This document shows positions 26,601-38,600 of a stretch of DNA of 64,000 bases, piece by piece (the stretch's first letter is position 1; each line of letters starts with the position of its first letter). This stretch comes from Bolinopsis microptera (taxonomy: Eukaryota; Ctenophora; Tentaculata; Lobata; Bolinopsidae). The DNA is taken from assembly GCF_026151205.1 (NCBI RefSeq), contig NC_087078.1, positions 19,518,265-19,582,264 on the forward strand, read 5' to 3'. The notes beneath the pieces were generated by a model. The model was not told the origin of the DNA. It ran no database searches and saw nothing but the letters and a program-made list of their open reading frames with translations. The position numbers and the translations under genes are program-made.

Positions 26601-29600
26601 CTATAACACCCTTACAGAAGCCAAAAAAACCTATTGGTCCTCTGAAGAATTTACGTCCACTCACCTTGTCCAATGCAGCCAGAAAAATTCTGTCTATGGC
26701 TACTCTTAAAAGGATAGAAGAAAAAGTGAACGCCTTCACTGGTCCATGGCAGTGCGCATATAAACGCGCTCGTTCTTGTGCTGATATTGTTTGGTGTCAG
26801 CGAGTTCTACTGTCAGTTGTCCAAAGAAAGAAATGGGAGTATCATCGCATGGGCATTGATATGTCTAGTGCATTTGACACGATCAAACGCACTACGATTC
26901 TTGAACTCCTGAAACTGTGTGGCTGTACTGAGGATGAGCTGAGGATTGTCCGGTTGTTGTTGTCCAACACAAAGCTACGGGTGAAGGTAAATGGAGTTCT
27001 TTCAGCCGAGTTTTTAAGTCTCCTTGGAGCTTTCCAAGGTGACTGTCTATCCGGCTGTCTGTTCACCCTTGTCTTGGCTGGTGCTTTGAATGAACTTAGA
27101 TGGACTATAACAATCAGTTTAGATAGGCCGATCCCCCCGATTACTATTGCTGGCCTTCCACTTGACACTGAATATGCTGATGATGTTGACTTCAATGATG
27201 AAGAGGAAGACAACTTGAGAGCTATTTTGCCCCAGGCAACAGCTATACTCGAGAAATGGAACCTCTTTGTCAATGAAGACAAAACGGACTTCACTCATGT
27301 TTATTTAGCTAGTACGGGTGAAGTCGACAGTGATGGAAAATTAGTGTCGGGGAATGAAGCATGGAGGAAAAGTATCACTCTAGGGTCCGTCTTGTGTAGC
27401 AAAGCTGATATTCAGCGTCGCATAAACCTGGGATATGCTGCCTTTAACAATTACAAGAAGGCCTGGAGTGATAAACTGCCCCTAAACAAACGTCTAATAC
27501 TGTATAATGCTTTAGTCGTATCGGTTCTTATGTACAACTCATCCTGTTGGGCCGTCCCCAAAATATTCCTTGAAAAACTAGATGTTGTACACCGCAGACA
27601 TCTTCGCACTATTTTGAATATAAAGTACCCAGGAGTCATCTCCAACAAAAACTTGTATAAACGCTGCAATGCTGAACCATTGTCAGAAAAAGTGGCCCGT
27701 AGTCGATGGAGAATGTTAGGACATGTTTTGCGGGGTCCTATTGACGGACCAGCGTTTTCTTCCCTCATTTTTGCCATCAATACACTGGACTTACCAGGGA
27801 GAAGAGGAAGACCCCAAAGCAATCTATTCTCGCTGATTGTGCATGATTTATGTAAAAGAAATCTTTATTTAAATAATATCTTTGACCTGCATTATCTCCG
27901 TAATTTGAGTTATGACAAGAGATATTGGCGGAAATTGCAATGAAGTTTTTAATTTTTAGTTTTTGTTTTAGGGAAAGATTAGACTTGGGCGTTGTTTTTT
28001 AAACTATCCCTTGTTTAGAACTTTGATTTAATAATATATGCGATATTCCACCACATTTTGGTTGAAAATTTGATTTCCAATGTCTACTCATACATATGTG
28101 GAAAACTTACAAATACCCCTCAAAATACTGGCTTTATACTTATAGTATAAAGATGTAGGTATCGTCAGGGACGTAGCCAGGATTTTTATTTGAGGGGGGC
28201 GTCCAATCCAGCTGCGAAGCGAGCAAGCTGTGGCAGGGGTCGGGGGTGCGCAGCCCCCTGGAAAATTTTTGTGAAACAGGGTGTTTGAGACGACATTTGG
28301 CATTAAAGAAATTTGTAGGATAGCAATAAACTGGGATTGTAAGAATCAAGTACTTACGTACAGGGACGTAGCCAGAATTTTTCTTTGTTGGGGGCTGTCA
28401 GCGAGCGAAGCGAGCAGACGTGTTCAATCCAGCTGCGCATCGAGCGAAGCGAGCAAGCTGTGGCAGGGGTCTGGGGGCGCAGCCCCCAGCGGGGTCCAGG
28501 GGCGCAGCCCCTTGGTGGGGGCTAGGGGAGCGCAGCCCCCCGGGAAATTTTTGCGAAACAGGGTGTTTTAGACGACATTTGGCATTAAAGAAATTTGTAG
28601 GACAGCAATAAACTGGGATTGAAAAGAATCAAGTACTCACGTAAATTTGGTAACTTCACAACAGCAATCTGCATTCTCCAATCAGAATTTACGACTTACT
28701 CAGGCCTCATCGTCTTAAGATTTTTACATTTCCTACGGTCTAGGGGACACTATTGACTATTTATAGAAGTCTTCTAGAATGTTTGCTTGGATGTTATGAC
28801 AGATAATGGGGGAGTAGACACACAGTTGATAATTCAACAGACCCACTATCAATATCAACAGACCCACTATTTCATCTTAAAGACCCACAAGTCAATCCAC
28901 AGACCCATTTCAGAGTAGCAAAGGCCCACTATTAAGCGAGTAGACACACACTTAATAACAACAGACCCACTATCGATATCAACAGGCCCACTATTTCATC
29001 TTACAGACCCACAAGTCAATCTACAGACCCATTTCAGAGCAGCAAAGACCCACTATTAAAGTATTAAGCGAGTAGACACACACTTAATAACAACAGACCC
29101 ACTATCAATATCAACAGGCCCACTATTTCATCTTACAGACCCACAAGTCAATCTACAGACCCATTTCAGAGTAGCAAAGACCCACTATCAAGCGAGTAGA
29201 CACACACTTAATAACAACAGACCCACTATCAATATCAACAGACCCACTATTCTATCTTACAGACCCACAAGTCAATCTACAGACCCATTTCAGAGTAGCA
29301 AAGACCCACTATTAAGCGAGTAGACACACACTTAATAACAACAGACGCACTATCAATATCAACAGGCCCACTATTTCATCTTACAGACCCACAAGTCAAT
29401 CTACAGACCCATTTCAGAGTAGCAAAGACCCACTATTAAGCGAGTAAACACACACTTAATAACAACAGACCCACTATCAATATCAACAGACCCACTATTC
29501 CACAAAGACCCACTATTAAGCGAGTAGACACACACTTAATAACAACAGACCCACTATCAATATCAACAGACCCACTATTCCACCTTATAGACCCATGTAA

Positions 29601-32600
29601 GTAAGTCTACACTGTAATAAAACACATCCAAGCTATCCACAGGCCCACTATTTGAGCATGTACAGACCCTCATTAACCATGGTCAATTCAATCCTAACCT
29701 CACCCCCCCCCCCCCCCCCCCCCCCAAGAAAATATGTTTTTTTTTTCGTTTCAGACAATTTTAATTTTTCGATGAAAAAATTTGAGGCAAGGGTGCTGGC
29801 ACCCTTGGCACCCTTTAAAAAAAAACCTTAAAGACAGTCTCTCGATTAAAGGTTAGAGGTGGACAGTGGAAGAGAGGAAGATAATAAGACAGTCCCTCGA
29901 TTAAAGGTTAGAGGTGGACAGTGGAAGAGAGGAAGATAATAAGACAGTCTCTCGACTAAAGGATTAAAGAGGTGGACAGTGGAAGAGAGGAAGATAATAA
30001 GACAGTCTCTCGACTAAAGGTTAGAGGTGGACAGTGGAAGAGAGGAAGATAATAAGACAGTCTCTCGACTAAAGGATTAAAGAGGTGGACAGTGGAAGAG
30101 AGGAAGATAATAAGACAGTCTCTCGATTAAAGGTTAGAGGTGGACAGTGGAAGAGAGGAAGATAATAAGACAGTCTCTCGACTAAAGGTTAGAGGTGGAC
30201 AGTGGAAGAGAGGAAGATAATAAGACAGTCTCTCGATTAAAGGTTAGAGGTGGACAGTGGAAGAGAGGAAGATAATAAGACAGTCCCTCGATTAAAGGTT
30301 AGAGGTGGACAGTGGAAGAGAGGAAGATAATAAGACAGTCTCTCGACTAAAGGATTAAAGAGGTGGACAGTGGAAGAGAGGAAGATAATAAGACAGTCTC
30401 TCGACTAAAGGTTAGAGGTGGACAGTGGAAGAGAGGAAGATAATAAGACAGTCTCTCGACTAAAGGATTAAAGAGGTGGACAGTGGAAGAGAGGAAGATA
30501 ATAAGACAGTCTCTCGATTAAAGGTTAGAGGTGGACAGTGGAAGAGAGGAAGATAATAAGACAGTCTCTCGACTAAAGGTTAGAGGTGGACAGTGGAAGA
30601 GAGGAAGATAATAAGACAGTCTCTCGACTAAAGGTTAGAGGTGGACAGTGGAAGAGAGGAAGATAATAAGACAGTCTCTCGATTAAAGGTTAGAGGTGGA
30701 CAGTGGAAGAGAGGAAGATAATAAGACAGTCTCTCGACTAAAGGTTAGAGGTGGACAGTGGAAGAGAGGAAGATAATAAGACAGTCTCTCGATTAAAGGT
30801 TAGAGGTGGACAGTGGAAGAGAGGAAGATAATAAGACAGTCTCTCGACTAAAGGTTAGAGGTGGACAGTGGAAGAGAGGAAGATAATAAGACAGTCTCTC
30901 GACTAAATGTTAACTAGGCCGGATTCCGGAATCGATCAATCCTTAGGGGCGGAAGAGTGGGAGAGTAAGACGCCTGACAGATACAAGATTAGAGAGTGAG
31001 ATTGCAGCTATATTTGAGACTAGACGTTCGATCATTAAATATGGTTTTGGGCAAATTTTACATACTGATAAAACAATCTTACCAAACTCGCAGTCTAAAA
31101 ATACATTGATTAATTAAAACAAAATGTAAAAACACCAATGTATAATAACACGTCCACTTCACTATAAATTACAATATTTATCAAACACTCCACTCTGTAG
31201 TACAAGTCAAGTTTATTGCAATAATCTTCTCAGCAGGGAGAGATTTATTCCCGGTAAGGCAAGAGCCGTTTTAAAGCCACATATTATACGACTATGTTGT
31301 ACATCTCTCTCCCGCTTACCACCCACGCCGTAAAATGTACTCCAGTGCAGTACTGAAGCGTGTTCCGTTCATTCTTATTCCAACTATGAAAAATGATATT
31401 TATCATTCCTAGTGGGAAATGGTTTTTATCATTCCTAGTGGGAAATGTAACATAAAAATTGATGTTACGGTTTTATCCGTTAAAACACCGACTTCAAGAC
31501 ACTTTAACAGATATCAAGAAAATGACAGTTTTTGTGTAAGATAAAAATTACCACCTTTGTTAATTTGATCTTATCAGTTATTCAATTTCACTTTGTTGCT
31601 CACACAATTTCATATCTCATTTCTTGACACCCAGCGAAATTGTAAACTAGGATATGGTACATACCAGATCTACCTAGTACCTACATCTACACTAAATTGA
31701 CAATAATTGTGATATCATTTAATAATTTTACCGTCTGATTTTGATTTGACCGGTTATTGGATTGGACGACAGTTCTGCGTTCTACTTGTTCTGAAATGAA
31801 CAGGTAGAACGTCAGTTTGAATGGAAATTTTCCATTCAAACTGAAATTATGATTCATCATTCATCGACCACTCAAATTTCGACGCAGATTAAAGAGATGA
31901 GATTAATATTGTACTTTTACATCGGTGCTCTGGCTAGACTGGTTTTAATCTATAAATTATGCACGTTAGCCCATCATCACTAGTATGTTACTAAAATATA
32001 GTAGTTGTACAGCAATACTAAGGTAATATACGAAACTGACAGTTGATTTGAGAGTACATGAACTGATCACCATTTTATCGATGTTGCATGTTGTAAACTC
32101 ATTAGAAAAATAAGAAAAATACTCGCTAAACGGTACAAATGTTACACCTGCCCACTGTATTGGTGCACCTAGTACCGTTACCATGGTAACATACACTAGA
32201 TACACTAGATCTAGTGTAATCAGTTAATAGCACTGGCAGATATTAAGAACCATTAGTGGTACCTGTACAAGGTGTACCACGTGACACGTGGTATATTATG
32301 TATAACGTACCACTCACACACCCAACACTGGGTACCATGCATAATGTTGCAATGTTCTGTATAACACACACACCCCCCCAACACTGGGTACCATGCATAA
32401 TGTTGCAATGTTCTGTATAACACACACACCCACCCAACACTGGGTACCATGCATAATGTTGCAATGTTCTGTATAACACACACACCCCCCCAACACTGGG
32501 TACCATGCATAATGTTGCAATGTTCTGTGCCAACACTGGGTACCATGCATAATGTTGCAATGTTCTGTATAACACACACACCCCCCCAACACTGGGTACC

Positions 32601-35600
32601 ATGCATAATGTTGCAATGTTCTGTATAACACACACACCCACCCAACACTGGGTACCATGCATAATGTTGCAATGTTCTGTATAACACACACACCCACCCA
32701 ACACTGGGTACCATGCATAATGTTGCAATGTTCTGTATACCACACACACCCACCCAACACTGGGTACCATGCATAATGTTGCAATGTTCTGTATAACACA
32801 CACACCCCCCCAACACTGGGTACCATGCATAATGTTGCAATGTTCTGTATAACACACACACCCACCCAACACTGGGTACCATGCATAATGTTGCAATGTT
32901 CTGTATAACACACACACCCACCCAACACTGGGTACCATGCATAATGTTGCAATGTTCTGTATAACACACACACCCCCCCAACACTGGGTACCATGCATAA
33001 TGTTGCAATGTTCTGTATAACACACACACCCACCCAACACTGGGTACCATGCATAATGTTGCAATGTTCTGTATAACACACACACCCACCCAACACTGGG
33101 TACCATGCATAATGTTGCAATGTTCTGTGCCAACACTGGGTACCATGCATAATGTTGCAATGTTCTGTATAACACACACACCCACCCAACACTGGGTACC
33201 ATGCATAATGTTGCAATGTTCTGTGCCAACACTGGGTACCATGCATAATGTTGCAATGTTCTGTATAACACACACACCCCCCCAACACTGGGTACCATGC
33301 ATAATGTTGCAATGTTCTGTATAACACACACACCCCCCCAACACTGGGTACCATGCATAATGTTGCAATGTTCTGTGCCAACACTGGGTACCATGCATAA
33401 TGTTGCAATGTTCTGTATAACACACACACCCCCCCAACACTGGGTACCATGCATAATGTTGCAATGTTCTGTGCCAACACTGGGTACCATGCATAATGTT
33501 GCAATGTTCTGTATAACACACACACCCACCCAACACTGGGTACCATGCATAATGTTGCAATGTTCTGTATAACACACACACCCCCCCAACACTGGGTACC
33601 ATGCATAATGTTGCAATGTTCTGTGCCAACACTGGGTACCATGCATAATGTTGCAATGTTCTGTATAACACACACACCCCCCCCAACACTGGGTACCATG
33701 CATAATGTTGCAATGTTCTGTGCCAACACTGGGTACCATGCATAATGTTGCAATGTTCTGTGCCAACACTGGGTACCATGCATAATGTTGCAATGTTCTG
33801 TGCCAACACTGGGTACCATGCATAATGTTGCATGGTTCTGTGCCAAGTTTGTGGCGTCACGTGACAGTGTGTATTGCACGTGACAGTGTGTATTGCACGT
33901 GACAGTGTGTATTGCACGTGACAGTGTGTATTGCACGTGACAGTGTGTATTGCACGTTAAGGTGTGAACCTCACACATCTCTCAGTGTAGAGTGTTATCA
34001 GTAACATGGTGTTCAGACCTGTTTACAGCACTAGAATACCATTATGACTCTAGTTACAGACTCACAGAGATACTAGCCAGGTAGGTATACTAGGTGTATC
34101 ACAATATACACTTCTCAGCCCTGTAACAGAGTAAAATGTACCAGATCTCCTCTTCTGTCATTTCACCAATTACATTATACTCTACATTATACTCAGCTAT
34201 TATACTCTAATCTACCAATACTCTGCTATTATACTCTAATCTACCAATACTCTGCTATTATACTCTAATCTACCAATACTCTGCTATTATACTCTAATCT
34301 ACCAATACTCTGCTATTATACTCTAATCTACCAATACTCTGCTATTATACTCTTAATGCACACAATAAAGTACATGCATTTTCTGGCTCTGACATTCACA
34401 CGATATTCTAACTTATTACTTAATGTACGAGTGTTATTCATGTACATTTGTCTCCATCATGGCTACTGGAGGATCAGAGTTACAATCTAGATTTTACCCA
34501 GGAAATGATATCACTACATTCCTGTATTGTTGCAGCTAGTATTGTTAGTGAGTGCTCAGCAGGGAGACTGTATGTTGCCATGGTAACAGTTACCAGCGCC
34601 TGTGTATGTCATTCAATATGATGACTGTTAGTGCGGTAATAGATAAATTATTGTAAAATGTGAATTGCAAGGTTATTAGAGCTGGTTACTATAATACTGG
34701 TACTACTACTATACTGAGCTGCGGGTTGAGACAGATGTAGCAGTTACAGTTTACACATGTTACAGTTTACAGATGTATATCGTGGATTTGCAGTTAAAAT
34801 CTAGGTAATTTGGTTTTAAACCAGATTACGTCCTCACGAAAGTGGGAGCTCTGGTACTATTTGAACTGTAAGTGGACAAACAGTGAGAGATGATATTCTG
34901 ATTTCTGACGAAACAGTGAAATAGATGAGATTTCCTTTCGCTCTCTACCTTATATAATAATGTAATTGTAATAGTATAGAGTGTACACTACCTCTAACTG
35001 TAATAGTATAGAGTGTACACTACCTCTAATTGTAATGGTTTGGTAAACTTCCCTTTTTGTCGTTAACCATTTACCTACTAAAACAGGCTCTACAATATAT
35101 ATTGCTATATGTGAGCCGGTTAGTTATACTATCCGGTTCTTATTGAAGTTTCGGGCAGATTCTATCAGTGGAGCTAGGTTGTTTCCTTAACAAAACTTAT
35201 AATACATCCAGAAATTGTTGTTTTCCGTTATAATGCAATTATATAACAACAACTCTAACTATCCGAGTAAATAACAATGACCTCAATTATCCACTTATAA
35301 TTGTATATTTTTTCAGAGCAACAGAAGCGGCCGGAGAAGCACAATCAGTCTGAACGAGTCGTTTACAGACTCACGTGATAGCTCCAGACCCAATACTCCG
35401 GCTTACAACACTGAGATAGCAGAACTCCGAGCTAAACTACTCAAATATGAGGATGAAATGTTAGTCTCCTTTTTTTTGCTTGTTTGTTGAAATATAATTT
35501 TGTTGTGTGTTTTTAGGTTTTCGTGGCTTTTTTTGATTAATTGCCACTATTGTCATGTGATTTATCATTTATCTATTTATGTTTACCCTTGATGAAATGA

Positions 35601-38600
35601 AACCACGCACCCGATGTTTCTAATAATTAAAAATATAGCCTGCTAATTTATCGGAAGCTTGGTAGCTTTTTTATTTTATGGTTAAAGATAATGAAGCTCA
35701 ATTAATAATTTGACCAGTTAAAATTACAGCTGCGGTTAATACCGATAAAAACATAATATGGTCATCTTCCACTAAATTTAGAGGCACCTGCCTCGACACA
35801 AACGTTAAATAAAACCCTATTCTTACGTGATCTGTCTGACAAATATAGAAACGAGTTAAGTTAAATACCGTGTCATGTTCTAGTATAAAATTAAACATTT
35901 TAATGTTACAAAATATTAGGCAGTGTTGATCACGATGAATTTTACCAAACGTGTGATGTTGTTAACGTAACGCGCGAAAACATTTCATTTCTATAAAGGC
36001 CAATTAACCTCGCGCAAAATTTCAAATTCGTTTGCACGCACGTTCTTCACAATAAACATTCGGACTTAAGATAAACTAAAAATGAGGTACTCCAGCCTCT
36101 AGCCTAACTTTCAACCAGACATCCTTATTCCTCTTCAAGCCAGTAAAAGTAACTAATGAGTTACAAAACTTCACTTCCACACGGCAGGAATACAAATTTC
36201 TTTCGGACCCGTCTGTAATAACATTTGCCGCTAAAAATTTGAACCCATTACAACTTAATCATTACACCACATGGCTCGCAGTGTACCATTTCTATTACTC
36301 AACACTAAGGCAACTCATTACCCGCCTATTGTATGACTTATGTTTACTGGATATGTGCCATCTGGGATATCACTAGGGATCTGCTTCGAGACCAGATAGT
36401 AAACTCTATGTAATAACTAATAATGTGCTCATCTGTGTATAGTAGTGTGTATAGTAGTACCTGTGTATAGTAGTACCTGTGTATAGTAGTACCTGTGTAT
36501 AGTAGTGTGTATAGTAGTACCTGTGTATAGTAGTGTATAGTAGTGTGTATAGTAGTACCTGTGTATAGTAGTGTATAGTAGTGTGTTTAGTAGTACCTGT
36601 GTATAGTAGTGTATAGTAGTACCTGTGTATAGTAATGTATAGTAGTACCTGTGTATAGTAGTGTATAGTAGTGTATAGTAGTACCTGTGTATAGTAGTGT
36701 ATAGTAGTACCTGTGTATAGTAATGTATAGTAGTACCTGTGTATAGTAATGTGTATAGTAGTGTGTTTAGTAGTACCTGTGTATAGTAGTACCTGTGTAT
36801 AGTAGTGTATAGTAGTACCTGTGTATAGTAATGTGTATAGTAGTGTGTTTAGTAGTACCTGTGTATAGTAGTGTGTATAGTAGTACCTGTGTATACCTGT
36901 GTATAGTAGTGTGTATAGTAGTGTGTATAGTAGTACCTGTGTATACTTGTTGTCGTGTGATCACAACTTTTATGATTTATCTCTGGTCTCCGCGTCACAA
37001 TCTATCTAGACTTGTAGCAACCTAACTGTTAACTTCGCAAGTATTGCAAATTGACTCCTATAATGATTTTCTTGTGTGTCGTAATCCTGAACTGTCGATT
37101 ACTATCGATTTGCTGCATAATTATTCATTTACAAGTTACATTACAGCAATGCTGACAAGGTGGAGTAACTCACATAATATCACAGACTCATTACTGTTGG
37201 TCTTGAGAGACATGTAAAATATCTTGAATTCCATCTGTTTCAGCGAAACCAAGACTGATCTCATCACCCGACTGAAGGAGGAAAGTGCTGCAACTAATGA
37301 ACAAATATCACGTCTAAAAAATGAGGTGAGGGACATATCAATTAAAAGTCGCCCTTGATAAAATTGTTACAGATTCATTGTTGGTCAATAAAATAGACCT
37401 TTATTTATCATTATTTGTTTCGTTGCATGCCATGTCAGGAATGTTGTAATTTAGTCAGCAAGCCATTAAAATACAGACTCCGCTGTAGAGTTTCATAAGA
37501 AAAACAGAGACCATCTCAATTACATAATCTGCATTCCTCTTAATAATAACATTTCATCGCAGTATCGGACTCTGTACGATGATGCTCAAGCTGCTAGAAT
37601 TTACAGAGACGAGATAGACTCTCTGAGAACTAAGGTTGGTTAGTAAACACATACATACATGTTACGCATCTTCTAGTAAACACACCACAAATATTTTAAC
37701 ACTCACGTGATATTTAAACTATGTATGCCGTTCTCAGAACCACATGACGTTTTTTCTAGACGAATTGCTTGACGTGGTCATACATGAGAGCTCATAAAAT
37801 AGACGGATTGCTTTTTAAAGCTATTAAAATAGACACTATTGAAGTCTTGAATTGGTTATCAATCCGTTGTCTTTCGCACAACAAATAATAAGCCATTGCC
37901 AAGGCCGAGAAGTTGGATAAATACGAAGCGGATATCGCCAAATACCGAGATAAGCTAGAGGATATGGAGTATCTAAAGAACAGAGTCAAGGAACTGAAGA
38001 ATCACAACGATCAGCTCATGGAAATGAACGAGCTGCTGAAGGAGGAGCTTGTCAGTTCAGAGCAGATCAATAAAGCTATGATAGGTGAATGATAATCACT
38101 CATTATATACCACTGAACTAATTAATTATGTATAAAATTAACTTAAATCATAGTTTTAAGTCGCCGAACTTCTTTTGCCGGTCGCTGTTTTATAGGCATG
38201 AAATAATCGGCATATCTTATGATTGTCGACTAACGTGCATGACAATTTGATACCCACGTCATGATTTGTGGTCTAGTTTAAAGTCATGTTTCAGACAGGG
38301 CCCCCTATATCGTACTGATCAAGGAGCACTACCCAGAGGCATTAAACCTACTAATCCTAACGTTTCTCAGCTGAGGAAGAAAAGAACATAAAATTACGCG
38401 CAATGTTAGAAGAACTCAGTGCACAAAAGGAGTACGGTGATAGGGTTATACAGGACATGACCAATAAGAAGAAACAGGTCGAACTTGAACTCAAACACAG
38501 GTTAGTTTCTGTTTGGATTTGTATGCACAAGAAATAGGTCTTTAGATTTTTGCAACAAATACCCATGCTACTTGATTAATGTACTTTTGTCGCCACGCCT

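Larger units (their letters stand above)
24568..29830. mobile_element. hAT-like DNA element of 5.26 kb carrying a LINE
   Basis: Inserted in the 55-bp minisatellite with an 8-bp duplication AAGACAGT (24560-24567 and 29831-29838). Removing the insert and one copy restores a normal satellite unit. The ends are inverted: TAAGG plus nine T, then CTGGGTGCCA on the left. The right end, read in reverse, is TAAGG plus nine T, then AAAGGGTGCCA. An 8-bp duplication and termini of the form YARNG fit the hAT superfamily. The subterminal motif AGACCCAC occurs twice near the left end and dozens of times near the right. No transposase ORF is visible; the only long ORF belongs to the LINE inside. It is therefore non-autonomous, assuming the ends really belong together. 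Confidence 0.65.

Noticed and set aside
32243-33978. Three overlapping - strand ORFs of 526-554 codons
   Set aside because: All frames are open because the satellite units lack stops. The proteins are pure repeats of the same words and have no gene context.
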